In this document: positions 17,011 to 25,677 of the stretch, piece after piece
How positions within the stretch are numbered: the first letter of the stretch is position 1
How the letters are laid out: each line of letters opens with the position of its first letter
Source of the DNA: JALZCH01 sp036387135
GTDB taxonomy: Bacteria; Acidobacteriota; Blastocatellia; Pyrinomonadales; Pyrinomonadaceae
Length of the DNA stretch: 64,000 nt
Direction: 5' to 3'
Assembly: GCA_036387135.1 (NCBI GenBank)
Contig: DASVUH010000040.1
Location: 1-64,000 of the forward strand
Position numbers and translations under genes: made by a program
Notes under the pieces: generated by a model
What the model saw: the letters and a program-made list of their open reading frames with translations, nothing else
Told to the model about the DNA's origin: nothing
Database searches by the model: none

Positions 17011-20000
17011 ATGCAGTGGTTAGCAGAAATTTGTGTTAAGCGCCCGGTTTTCGCCACGATGCTGGTTTTATCGCTCGTGACGGTCGGGACATTTTCGTTT
17101 TTCTCTCTCGGCGTTGATCTTTTTCCGAAGATTGACTTTCCGACGATTACCATAACGGTCATTAATCCGGGCGCGTCGCCGCAGGAAATCGAAACCGAAA
17201 TTACCGAGAAAGTCGAAGAAGCCGTCAACACGGTGAGCGGAATTGACGAATTGCGCTCGACCTCGATTGAAGGTATCTCGCAGGTTTTCGTCCAGTTCGT
17301 GCTCGAAAAAGACGTGAACGTCGCCGCGCAGGAAGTCGAAAACCGCGTGCAGACCGTAATTCCCAACCTGCCGGAAACCGCCGAGCAGCCGACCGTGCAA
17401 AAGCTCGATACGGATGCCGCGCCGGTTTTGAGAATCGTCGTTTCCGCGCCGACTTCTTTGCGAGATGTCACGCAAGTCGCTGAAAATAAAATTAAAGAGC
17501 GGATCGAATCAATCGCCGGAGTCGGACAGATAACGATTATCGGAGGGCGCGAGCGACAAATCAACGTCTGGGTTGACCCCGATAAAATGCGCTCGTACAG
17601 CATCACGCCGGGGGAAGTAACTAATGCGTTAAAAATCCAAAACGCAGAATTTCCGAGCGGTCGTCTTGATGAAGGCGCGAAAGAAACCGCCGTTCGCACG
17701 GTCGGCAAAATCAAAAACCCGGAAGAATTTGCGAACGTCGTCGTCGCCACGCGCGGCAATTATCAAGTCAAAGTTAAGGATTTGGGCTATGTCGAAGACG
17801 GCGCGGAAGAAGTCCGCACGGAAGCTCGTTTGAACGGTCAGCCTGCCGTAACGTTGATCGTCTCGAAACAATCGGGACAAAACACGGTCGCCGTCGCGCA
17901 CGGAATCAAGGAAAGATTAAAGGAAATCGAGCCGACGCTGCCGAAAAACTATCAAATGCGGATTGTCGGCGACAACTCGATTTTTATCGAAGCCAGCTTG
18001 CACGCCATCGAAGAACACCTGGTCGTCGGCGGTTTTTTGGCGGCGATTGTCGTGTTTCTGTTTTTGTGGAGCATCCGCCCGACGTTTATTGCGGCTCTCG
18101 CAATTCCGACTTCGATCATCTCGACTTTTGCGTTGATGAAAGTGATGGGCTACACGCTCAACTCGATCACAATGCTTTCGTTGACGTTGATGGTCGGAAT
18201 CGTGATTGACGACGCGATTGTCGTGCTGGAAAACATTTTCCGTTATATCGAAGAAAAGGGAATGTCGCCGTTTCAGGCGGCAATCGAAGGCACGCGCGAA
18301 ATCGGTCTCGCGGTTCTGGCAACTACGCTCAGCTTGATGGCGGTTTTCGTCCCAATCGGATTTATGAGCGGAATTGTCGGACGCTTTATGTCGTCGTTCG
18401 GTTTGACGGCGGCATTCGCCGTCGGCGTTTCGCTGATCGTTTCGTTCACTTTAACTCCGATGCTCGCCGCGCGTTTGCTCAAACCGCATAAAATAAAAGA
18501 GAAGTCGAAAATCGATGACGACGACACGATTGAAAACAGCGAGGAACGAGCGGCGAACGAAAAACACGATTCAAAAGAAACAGGTTTTTACCGCTATATT
18601 GACAACACTTACACTTGGCTTTTGAGATTTTCGATGTCACATCGCTGGGTAATCATCGGGCTATGCGTACTGGTTTTCTTGAGCATCATTCCGCTGTTTA
18701 TGTTCGTCGGCAAAAACTTTTTGCCTTCCGACGATCAATCGCAGTTTGAAATTTCGATTCGCGCGCCCGAAGGCAACAGTTTATCCGCAACCAGCGCGTT
18801 GTTTGAACGCATCGCGGCGGACGTTCGCAAAATGGAAGGCGTGACCGACACTTTAGTGACGGTCGGCGGCGGGCAGCAGCAAATCGTCAACAGCGGCTCG
18901 GTTTACGTCAAGCTGTCGGACATCGGCGAACGTTCTTTGTCGCAGGAAGGAATAATGGTCAAAGCGCGCGAGCTTTTAAAAAATTATCCTTCCGAGCTGC
19001 GAACCAGCGTCCAGCCGGTAGCGGCGTTTTCGGGCGGCGGTTTTCGCAACGCAAACGTGCAGTATTTGATTGCCGGACCGGACTTGAAACAACTCGAAAT
19101 ATATTCGGCGAAGCTGCTCGAAAAAATGAAAACGATTCCCGACGCGGTTGACGTTGACTCGACTTTGATCAGCGGCAAACCGGAGCTTCAATTGACGGTT
19201 GACCGCGACACGGCGGCTGATCTGGGCGTCCGTGTCGGCGATGTTTCGCAGGCTTTGAACACGCTTGTCGCCGGACAGGAAGCGACGAATTTTAACGAAG
19301 GGACGGATCAATACGAGGTGCGCGTTCGCGCTCTTAATAATTATCGCGCGGATGTCGAAGGTTTAAAACGGATGATTGTACCCTCGACAAAAGTCGGCTG
19401 GGTGACGCTCGACCGCGTAGTGAAAGTGTCTGAAGGAACGGGACCGAGCGCGGTTGATCGTCTCAACCGCCAGCGACAGGTCACGCTTTTGGCAAACACC
19501 AAACCGGGCGGCTCGGCGGCAAATATTCAAACGGCAATTAATCAGGCTGTTAAAGAATTGAGCCTGCCCGCCGGTTACACGACCGGCTACGTCGGGCAAT
19601 CGAAGGAAATGAGCAAAGCGGGATTTTATTTTCTCGTCGCCATCGTTCTTTCGTTCGTCTTTATGTACATCGTGCTGGCGGCGCAGTTTGAATCGTTTAT
19701 TCACCCGATCACGATTTTGCTGACGCTGCCGCTTTCGATTCCGTTCGGAATTTTGAGCTTGCTGATTGCGGGACAAACCGTCAATATCTTTTCCGGTCTC
19801 GGATTGCTGCTCTTGTTCGGCGTGGTCAAGAAAAATGCGATTTTGCAGATTGACCATACAAACGGTTTGCGGCAAAAAGGAATGGAACGCTACGATGCGA
19901 TTATTCAGGCAAACCGCGACCGTTTGCGTCCGATTTTAATGACGACAATCGCGCTTGTTGCAGGTATGATTCCGCTCGTCGTTTCGACCGGCGCGGGCGC

Positions 20001-20214
20001 TGGAACAAACCGTTCAATCGGCGTTCTCGTCGTGGGCGGTCAATCGCTCTGTTTGCTTTTAACATTGCTGGCTGTTCCGGTTTTTTATTCGATTTTCGAC
20101 GATCTCGCAACCAGCCCGGTTTACGGTCGTGTTTCCCGATTTTTCGGCGGAATGTTCGGCGGTTTGCGGCGGCGTGTTGCCGGTGCGACAAGCGCGTTTT
20201 TCAGCACGAAATAA
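17011..20214 (+). CDS. HAE1-type RND efflux permease
   Basis: 1067 aa, the normal size for the family. It starts with QWLAEICVKRPVFATMLVLSL (TM1), followed by a large periplasmic domain with VEEAVNTVSGIDELRS. TM2-6 include the proton-relay acidic pair in GIVIDDAIVVLENIF. A charged cytosolic linker (about residues 500-525), a second periplasmic domain and TM8-12 (FESFIHPITILLTLPL, KKNAILQIDHTNGLRQ, RPILMTTIALVAGMIPL) follow. It forms the trimeric inner-membrane pump with the adaptor at 15168, exporting hydrophobic compounds. Regulation is presumably by the TetR at 14498. Confidence 0.97.
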   Translation: MQWLAEICVKRPVFATMLVLSLVTVGTFSFFSLGVDLFPKIDFPTITITVINPGASPQEIETEITEKVEEAVNTVSGIDELRSTSIEGISQVFVQFVLEKDVNVAAQEVENRVQTVIPNLPETAEQPTVQKLDTDAAPVLRIVVSAPTSLRDVTQVAENKIKERIESIAGVGQITIIGGRERQINVWVDPDKMRSYSITPGEVTNALKIQNAEFPSGRLDEGAKETAVRTVGKIKNPEEFANVVVATRGNYQVKVKDLGYVEDGAEEVRTEARLNGQPAVTLIVSKQSGQNTVAVAHGIKERLKEIEPTLPKNYQMRIVGDNSIFIEASLHAIEEHLVVGGFLAAIVVFLFLWSIRPTFIAALAIPTSIISTFALMKVMGYTLNSITMLSLTLMVGIVIDDAIVVLENIFRYIEEKGMSPFQAAIEGTREIGLAVLATTLSLMAVFVPIGFMSGIVGRFMSSFGLTAAFAVGVSLIVSFTLTPMLAARLLKPHKIKEKSKIDDDDTIENSEERAANEKHDSKETGFYRYIDNTYTWLLRFSMSHRWVIIGLCVLVFLSIIPLFMFVGKNFLPSDDQSQFEISIRAPEGNSLSATSALFERIAADVRKMEGVTDTLVTVGGGQQQIVNSGSVYVKLSDIGERSLSQEGIMVKARELLKNYPSELRTSVQPVAAFSGGGFRNANVQYLIAGPDLKQLEIYSAKLLEKMKTIPDAVDVDSTLISGKPELQLTVDRDTAADLGVRVGDVSQALNTLVAGQEATNFNEGTDQYEVRVRALNNYRADVEGLKRMIVPSTKVGWVTLDRVVKVSEGTGPSAVDRLNRQRQVTLLANTKPGGSAANIQTAINQAVKELSLPAGYTTGYVGQSKEMSKAGFYFLVAIVLSFVFMYIVLAAQFESFIHPITILLTLPLSIPFGILSLLIAGQTVNIFSGLGLLLLFGVVKKNAILQIDHTNGLRQKGMERYDAIIQANRDRLRPILMTTIALVAGMIPLVVSTGAGAGTNRSIGVLVVGGQSLCLLLTLLAVPVFYSIFDDLATSPVYGRVSRFFGGMFGGLRRRVAGATSAFFSTK

Positions 20215-20237
20215 ATCGTTTTTAAAACTGATTTGAC

Positions 20238-20302
20238 CGTTTAGAGGCGGTCTTCGACCGCCATTGCCATTCAACACGGCGGTCGAAGACCGCCTCTAAA
20301 CG
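20238..20302. repeat. REP-like 25-bp perfect inverted repeat
   Basis: Arms at 20238-20262 and 20278-20302 are exact reverse complements (core GGCGGTCTTCGACCGCC, itself symmetric) around a 15-nt loop. It separates the RND operon from the monooxygenase gene and abuts its ribosome site. There is no T run, so it looks like a dispersed palindrome rather than a plain terminator. Confidence 0.8.
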
Positions 20303-20317
20303 CTTTTGGAGGAAATT

Positions 20318-21880
20318 ATGGAAACGGATGTAATTATCATCGGCGCGGGACCAACCGGACTTTCTTTGGCTTGTCAGCTTTTCAGATACGGAATTGATTT
20401 CGTTATTCTCGATAAAAACGACGGAATTTCGCGATATTCCAAAGCAATCGGTGTTCAGGCGCGGACGCTTGAGATTTATGAACAGATCGGTTTGGCTGAT
20501 GATTTAACCGCAATCGGTGCTAAAGCCGAAAAAGCGCAGCTTGTCGAAGGCGGTGAAGTGCGCGGGAAAATCGAATTATCGGAAATCGGACAAGGTTTAA
20601 GCCCGTATCCTTTTCTGCTTCTGGTCGAGCAAAACAAACACGAAGAGTTTCTCTTAAATTACTTAAAAACCAACGGCAAAGACGTTCTCTGGCAAGCCGA
20701 GCTGTTAAGCTTTTCGCAGGACGAAAACGGCGTTACGGCAAATATAAAGACCGGCAACGGTGAGATAAAAACAATTCGCGCGAAATATCTCGTCGGCTGC
20801 GACGGCGCAAAAAGTCCTGTACGTTACGGTTTGGATTTAACTTTTGAAGGCAGCACTTTTGACCGGCTGTTTTACGTCGCCGATGTCCAGATTAATTGGA
20901 ATTTCAGCCACGATTCGCTTTACGTTTGTCTGGCGCAAAGCACAATCACCGCGTTTTTTCCGCTGCCCGGCGAAAATCGTTTTCGCATCGTCGGCACTTT
21001 TCCCGAAAACGAAGAGAGGCGCGAAGGCGAGATTTTATATGAAGAAATCGAACGCCAAATCGCCGCAGACACAAAATTAAATCTCGACATTCACGACGTA
21101 AACTGGTTTTCGGTTTATCGCGTCCACTCGCGCCGCGTTAATAAATTTTCCGAAGGCAGATGCTTTCTCGCCGGAGACTCTGCTCACATTCACACACCGG
21201 CGGGCGCGCAGGGAATGAATACGGGAATTCAGGACGGCTACAATCTCGCCTGGAAATTAGCGCAGGTTTTGCGCGGCAAAGGCGACCCGAAAATTTTGGA
21301 TTCTTATAACGAAGAACGGCTCGAAAACGCCAAAAATCTGCTCGAAACCACCGACCGCATTTTTGAATTCGGTGCCAGCCCCGAAACATTCACGTCATAT
21401 ATTCGCACGCATATTTTTCCGTACATCGCCAATTTTGCGTTAAATTTCGGCGCAGTGAAAAATTTTATTTTCCCGCTCATTTCGCAAATCGGAATCAACT
21501 ACCGCCACAGCTCTTTGAGCGATCATTTTGAAGACGCGAATTTTAAAATCAAATCAGGCGACCGGATGCCTTATTTTTTGATTGAAGGCACGAGCATTTA
21601 CGATTGTTTAAAAGCTCCGAAATTTCACTTGCTAACGTTTTCCGACGGACAAACGGATTCTCAAATCTTACGTCAACAAATTGAAAATGAATTTGCCGAC
21701 TTGTTCGATTACAACGTTTTTCCGCTTTACCCGCGAATTGCCGAAATTTTTGATGCAAACAAAACTTTTACGGTTCTGCTTCGCCCGGATAATTACATCG
21801 CGACTATTTTTGCAGGCACGGAAAACGACCGAATAAAGGCATATTTTAATTCGCTTTCGAGAGCGAAGATTTTTGTTTAA
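20318..21880 (+). CDS. FAD-dependent aromatic-type monooxygenase
   Basis: 520 aa from the ATG with GGAGG five bases upstream. Features: Rossmann GxGxxG (VIIIGAGPTGLSLACQLFRYG), the DG motif (LVGCDGAKSPVR) and the second FAD motif (CFLAGDSAHIHTPAGAQGMNTG), which define the PheA/TfdB/UbiH-like class A hydroxylases. A C-terminal thioredoxin-like region (about 400-520) is also typical of PheA/TfdB. It probably hydroxylates an aromatic substrate with NAD(P)H; the substrate is unknown. It is bracketed by two different REP-like palindromes. Confidence 0.9.
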   Translation: METDVIIIGAGPTGLSLACQLFRYGIDFVILDKNDGISRYSKAIGVQARTLEIYEQIGLADDLTAIGAKAEKAQLVEGGEVRGKIELSEIGQGLSPYPFLLLVEQNKHEEFLLNYLKTNGKDVLWQAELLSFSQDENGVTANIKTGNGEIKTIRAKYLVGCDGAKSPVRYGLDLTFEGSTFDRLFYVADVQINWNFSHDSLYVCLAQSTITAFFPLPGENRFRIVGTFPENEERREGEILYEEIERQIAADTKLNLDIHDVNWFSVYRVHSRRVNKFSEGRCFLAGDSAHIHTPAGAQGMNTGIQDGYNLAWKLAQVLRGKGDPKILDSYNEERLENAKNLLETTDRIFEFGASPETFTSYIRTHIFPYIANFALNFGAVKNFIFPLISQIGINYRHSSLSDHFEDANFKIKSGDRMPYFLIEGTSIYDCLKAPKFHLLTFSDGQTDSQILRQQIENEFADLFDYNVFPLYPRIAEIFDANKTFTVLLRPDNYIATIFAGTENDRIKAYFNSLSRAKIFV

Positions 21881-21894
21881 AAGCAATTCTGTAG

Positions 21895-21928
21895 CTGGGA
21901 GCGCGGATGTCCACATCCGCGCTCCCAG
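21895..21928. repeat. REP-like 16-bp perfect inverted repeat
   Basis: CTGGGAGCGCGGATGT (21895-21910) and its exact complement (21913-21928) around CC, just after the monooxygenase stop. It is GC-rich and lacks a T run. The sequence is unrelated to the palindrome at 20238 but similar in style. Confidence 0.8.
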
Positions 21929-21969
21929 TTATTTAACAATCTTGCCCTGTTACTTGATATGATTTCTTG

Positions 21970-22227
21970 ATGCAATACGCCTGGTACGATTTCGTCGGCA
22001 CAATCGGCACGGCTCTCATTATCCTTACTTACATTTTGCTGCAAACCGAGCGAATCAAAAGCAACAGTCTGATTTATTCCCTGCTTAACGCCGCCGGTGC
22101 GGCGACGATTATCGTTTCACTGCTTTTCAGTTTTAATTTTTCAGCTTTTATGGTCGAATTTTTCTGGCTTTTGATTAGTCTGTTCGGAATTGTTAAATTC
22201 TTTTTGCAAAAGTCGGACGCTCAGTAG
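21970..22227 (+). CDS. small integral membrane protein, CBU_0592-like
   Basis: 85 aa. Three hydrophobic helices (about 8-26, 35-55, 57-80) fill the protein; W-Y-D-F-V-G-T-I-G at the N-terminus and LLQTERIKSNSLIYSLLN between helices 1 and 2 match the small CBU_0592-like family. Function unknown. It lies 8 bp before the E1 alpha gene, so it is probably co-transcribed. Confidence 0.65.
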   Translation: MQYAWYDFVGTIGTALIILTYILLQTERIKSNSLIYSLLNAAGAATIIVSLLFSFNFSAFMVEFFWLLISLFGIVKFFLQKSDAQ

Positions 22228-22235
22228 AATTGAAG

Positions 22236-23333
22236 ATGGCAAAATCAAGCACCAAAACAATCACGACAAAATCCAAATCAAACAATCAAAACGGCAGCAG
22301 CAAACCGCTTTCCTGCACAACAGAAACCACTCTCACGCGCGAGCAAATGCTCGAAATGTATCGCTTCGTAAAAATGACCAGAATGTTTGACGAGATAACC
22401 GTCAGACTAAAACGTCAGGCAAAGCTGACGGGCGGAGTTTTTACGAGTTTAGGGCAAGAGGCAACCGCAGTCGGAACGGCTTTTGCGCTTTCGGAGCAGG
22501 ATTTTATTGCGCCTTTAATCCGCGACATCGGCGCGTGTTTCGTCAAAGGCATTTTGCCGCAGACGATTTTCGCGCAATATCTCGGCAAAGCAAACGCGCC
22601 GTCGCGCGCTACCGACGTGCAGTTTCATTTTGCCGATTTGGAAAAAGGCTTTATCGGTCCGATTTCGCATCTCGGCGATATGATTCCGGTGATGACGGGT
22701 GTCTTGCTCGCGGCTCGAATGAAACGAGAAAATCGCGTTGCGGTCGCTTATATCGGCGAAGGCGCAAGCTCGACCGGCGCTTTTCACGAAGGCGTCAATT
22801 TCGCCGCCGTACAAAAATTGCCGTTGATTACAATCATCGAAAACAACGGCTACGCTTATTCGACGCCGACGCGGAATCAATGCGCCGCCGCGCAGTTTGT
22901 TGACAAAGCCGTCGGTTACGGCATTTTGGGTTTGTCGGTTGACGGAAACGACATTATCGCCTGCTACGAAACGATGAAACGGGCGGTCGAACACGCGCGC
23001 GGCGGTAACGGCTCGGTTTTAATCGAAGCGCACACTTATCGCCGCAAAGGTCACGCCGAACACGATAATCAGTCCTACGTTCCGGCGGGCGAAATCGAGC
23101 GCTGGGCGACGACAAATGATCCGATTGATCGCTACGAAAGATTTTTGACGACTGAAAAGATCGCTTCGGATGAAGATTTAAAGAAAACCGTCGCCGAAGT
23201 TTCCGAATATCTCGAAGCGGAATTAGCCGTTGCCGAAAGCGCGCCGATGCCGGACCCGGTTTCGGCGGCTTACGATGTTTTCGATAATTCGGTTGTTTCT
23301 CCGGCATTTAAAAGAAAAGTTCTGGAGAAATAA
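22236..23333 (+). CDS. 2-oxoacid dehydrogenase / acetoin dehydrogenase E1 component, alpha subunit
   Basis: 365 aa. Thiamine-diphosphate motif: GEGASSTGAFHEGVNFAAVQ followed by LITIIENNGYAYSTPT, matching the GDG-N26-N pattern. A TYRRKGHAEHDNQSYVP segment matches the phosphorylation-loop region of E1 alpha. With the E1 beta gene at 23851 it should form an alpha2beta2 decarboxylase for a branched-chain 2-oxoacid, pyruvate or acetoin. The E2 and E3 genes are not in the window. A lysine/serine-rich N-terminal extension of about 30 residues is unusual. Confidence 0.93.
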   Translation: MAKSSTKTITTKSKSNNQNGSSKPLSCTTETTLTREQMLEMYRFVKMTRMFDEITVRLKRQAKLTGGVFTSLGQEATAVGTAFALSEQDFIAPLIRDIGACFVKGILPQTIFAQYLGKANAPSRATDVQFHFADLEKGFIGPISHLGDMIPVMTGVLLAARMKRENRVAVAYIGEGASSTGAFHEGVNFAAVQKLPLITIIENNGYAYSTPTRNQCAAAQFVDKAVGYGILGLSVDGNDIIACYETMKRAVEHARGGNGSVLIEAHTYRRKGHAEHDNQSYVPAGEIERWATTNDPIDRYERFLTTEKIASDEDLKKTVAEVSEYLEAELAVAESAPMPDPVSAAYDVFDNSVVSPAFKRKVLEK

Positions 23334-23336
23334 ACG

Positions 23337-23858
23337 ATGAAATGGCTGCTCGAAAATTCGCGCTATTTATCCGTTATCGGCATTCTTTCGCTGCTTCTGG
23401 GCGCGCTGGCGGCGCTCGTGCAGGGCGCTTACAAACTTTATAGAACAATCGAGAATGCGTTTTACGAAGACCCGAAAGGCGATTCGACGCTCGTCGCGCT
23501 GTTCGGCTGTCTGGATAATTTTCTCGTGGCAACGGCTTTGATAGTGATTTCCGTCAGCCTTTACGAATTATTTATCGGCAGGCTGGAAGTGCCGGATTGG
23601 ATGCTCGTCCGCAATCTCGAAGAACTCAAAGCGAAATTCAGCTACGTCGTGATTCCGGTGATGGCGGTCAAATTCGTCCAAAATGTGCTGGAATCGAAAA
23701 ACGCGCTCAAAACGCTTTATTACGGCGCGGGCGTCGCCCTCGTCATCGCGTCGCTGACTGCTTTTAATTACGTCAGCGAAAAAGAACGCGAAGCCGAATA
23801 CGAGCGCCACCCGGAAGAAGAGGAAACGCGAGCCGCAGATTTGAAAAGCCATGATTAA
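23337..23858 (+). CDS. YqhA family (UPF0114) membrane protein
   Basis: 173 aa. Four probable membrane helices (about 10-35, 55-80, 100-118, 125-145). The signature LEVPDWMLVRNLEELKAKFSYVVIPVMAVKFVQ is typical of UPF0114. Function unknown. It sits between E1 alpha (3-bp gap) and E1 beta (8-bp overlap), so all three are translated from one message. The charged tail (EREAEYERHPEEEETR) is cytosolic. Confidence 0.85.
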   Translation: MKWLLENSRYLSVIGILSLLLGALAALVQGAYKLYRTIENAFYEDPKGDSTLVALFGCLDNFLVATALIVISVSLYELFIGRLEVPDWMLVRNLEELKAKFSYVVIPVMAVKFVQNVLESKNALKTLYYGAGVALVIASLTAFNYVSEKEREAEYERHPEEEETRAADLKSHD

Positions 23859-24849
23859 ACAAGAGCAAACTAAAGTGACAATAATCGAAGCGATTCGGCA
23901 GGGCATTTGGGAAGAAATGCAGCGCGACGAGACGGTTTTCGTCATCGGCGAAGACATCGGCGCTTACGGCGGCGCGTTTAAATTGACCGAAGGTTTTATT
24001 GACGAATTCGGCGCGGAAAGAATGATTGACACGCCGATTTCCGAAGCGGCGATTGTCGGCGCGGCTTGCGGAGCGGCTTTGATGGGAATGAAGCCGGTTG
24101 CCGAATTTCAGTTTATTGATTTTATTTCGACCGGATTCGATATGCTGACCAATTACGCGGCGAAATCGCGTTATCGCGGCTGCGGTTCGATTCCGGCGGT
24201 GTTTCGCGGTCCGTGCGGTTCGGGCGTGCGCGGCGGTCCGTTTCACTCTCTCAACGCCGAATCGTTTTTTCTCAACACCGCCGGTCTAAAAATGGTCGAA
24301 CCCGCGACGGCTTACGACGCGAAAGGCTTAATCAAAGCCGCGATTCGCGATCCCGATCCGGTTTTGTTTTTTGAACACAAAAAACTTTATCGTTTGCCGC
24401 GTCTGCGCGAAGAATTGCCCGCAGACGATTACATCATCCCAATCGGCAAAGCTCGCACGGCGCGCGAAGGAAAAGATTTATCAATCATCACCTTCGGCGC
24501 GCAGGTTTTGAACGCTTTGGACGCGGCGGAAGAATTGGAAAAATCGGACGGCTTATCAATCGAAGTCATTGATTTGCGAACGCTCGCGCCGCTCGACAAG
24601 GAAGCGATTCTGGCGACCGTGAAAAAGACAAATAGAGCGATGATTTTGCACGAAGCGTCTCTGACGGGCGGAATCGGCGGCGAGATTTCGGCGATTATCG
24701 CCGAAGAAGCGTTTGAATGGCTCGACGCGCCCGTCGTCCGCGTGGCTTCGATTGACGCGCCCGTGCCATTTGCGCCGCAATTGGAAGATTATTATTTGCC
24801 AAGCCTGACAGAGATCATTGAAACGGCGCGCAGATTAGCGGCTTATTAA
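23851..24849 (+). CDS. 2-oxoacid dehydrogenase / acetoin dehydrogenase E1 component, beta subunit
   Basis: 332 aa. Typical transketolase-like beta-subunit landmarks: VFVIGEDIGAYGGAFKLTEG, DTPISEAAIVGAACGAALMG, EFQFIDFI, RGPCGSGVRGGPFHS and the C-terminal VEVIDLRTLAPLD-like IEVIDLRTLAPLDKEAI. It partners the E1 alpha at 22236. Overlap with the YqhA gene by 8 bp implies translational coupling. Confidence 0.95.
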   Translation: MIKQEQTKVTIIEAIRQGIWEEMQRDETVFVIGEDIGAYGGAFKLTEGFIDEFGAERMIDTPISEAAIVGAACGAALMGMKPVAEFQFIDFISTGFDMLTNYAAKSRYRGCGSIPAVFRGPCGSGVRGGPFHSLNAESFFLNTAGLKMVEPATAYDAKGLIKAAIRDPDPVLFFEHKKLYRLPRLREELPADDYIIPIGKARTAREGKDLSIITFGAQVLNALDAAEELEKSDGLSIEVIDLRTLAPLDKEAILATVKKTNRAMILHEASLTGGIGGEISAIIAEEAFEWLDAPVVRVASIDAPVPFAPQLEDYYLPSLTEIIETARRLAAY

Positions 24850-24855
24850 AATGTT

Positions 24856-25461
24856 ATGCAAAATATAAAAGTTCTATGCTTGTTAATCTGTTTTGCGTTC
24901 TTTTCGGCTGCCGATACGAAAGGAAAACCTCAGGAGAACACAAAAATTAAAGCGCGTAATAACTTTGAAAAATCAATTTCTGCCAACAAAACTTATCCTA
25001 ACGTCAAACCAATCGCGAGGAAGAAATTCCCAAACATCTTTCGCCCAATTGGCAATTTCGTAAAACGTCTTTTTGGACGAAGGATCCCCGTTTGCATTCT
25101 GAGAAATACCTCTCCAGTAATGAATAACGTTAATTTAAGTAGAAATGAAATTCAGTTGAAATGCGCATTTGATACGGGGCAGATCGGCAGTTGTGCAAAT
25201 AATTCTCAATCAATTGAAATTTCAATTGATGCAACTGATGCAGAGAATGATCCGCTTGTCTATATTTACAAAGTTTCCGGCGGCGAAATCATCGGATATG
25301 GTTCAAACGTGATTTGGAGTTTAGCAAATGTCCCTCCCGGAATTTATACAATTGAAATTTGTGCGGATGATGGCATGGGGTGCATTAAACCGCTCGTGAA
25401 AGAAGTTCGAGTTGTTGAATGTCCTGACTGCGATCCGCCGCGTCCTCCGCCTATTTTGTGA
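24856..25461 (+). CDS. secreted protein of unknown function
   Basis: 201 aa. A signal peptide (IKVLCLLICFAFFSAADT) is followed by a basic region and, from about residue 85, a beta-rich Ig-like segment with SIEISIDATDAENDPLVYIYKVSGG and PPGIYTIEICADDG. These resemble PKD/cadherin-like extracellular folds. Six or more cysteines and a Pro-rich end (CDPPRPPPIL) are seen. It starts 6 bp after E1 beta and may be transcribed with it. No function can be given. Confidence 0.6.
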   Translation: MQNIKVLCLLICFAFFSAADTKGKPQENTKIKARNNFEKSISANKTYPNVKPIARKKFPNIFRPIGNFVKRLFGRRIPVCILRNTSPVMNNVNLSRNEIQLKCAFDTGQIGSCANNSQSIEISIDATDAENDPLVYIYKVSGGEIIGYGSNVIWSLANVPPGIYTIEICADDGMGCIKPLVKEVRVVECPDCDPPRPPPIL

Positions 25462-25523
25462 AGGCTATATTTTTGTTAATCGAAACAAAATTTAAAAGAT
25501 ATCTTAATCAAAAATCCGAAACA

Positions 25524-25552
25524 AAAAGCGAGTCGAAAACGGCTCTTTTTTT
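25524..25552 (+). terminator. Rho-independent terminator
   Basis: GAGTCG pairs with CGGCTC (one G-U) around AAAA (25530-25545), preceded by AAAAA and followed by seven T. It closes the E1/YqhA/secreted protein unit. Confidence 0.8.
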
Positions 25553-25606
25553 GCGGCAATTTCCACCTCTGCGTTCAAAAACGACTTTTTGAATTTTGTT
25601 TGAACC

Positions 25607-25630
25607 TTTTCCGCCGCGTCTCGCGCGTTA
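25607..25630 (+). promoter_or_regulatory. shared promoter-like motif, copy 1
   Basis: TTTTCCGCCG-N6-GCGCGTTA, 47 bp upstream of the secreted protein at 25678. Two further copies with the same blocks precede the genes at 26782 and 29463. The spacing fits an alternative (ECF-type) sigma promoter. Confidence 0.5.
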
Positions 25631-25677
25631 ATAGAGGAACGGGATTATCTATCAGGCAACATACGGGAGAAATTATA

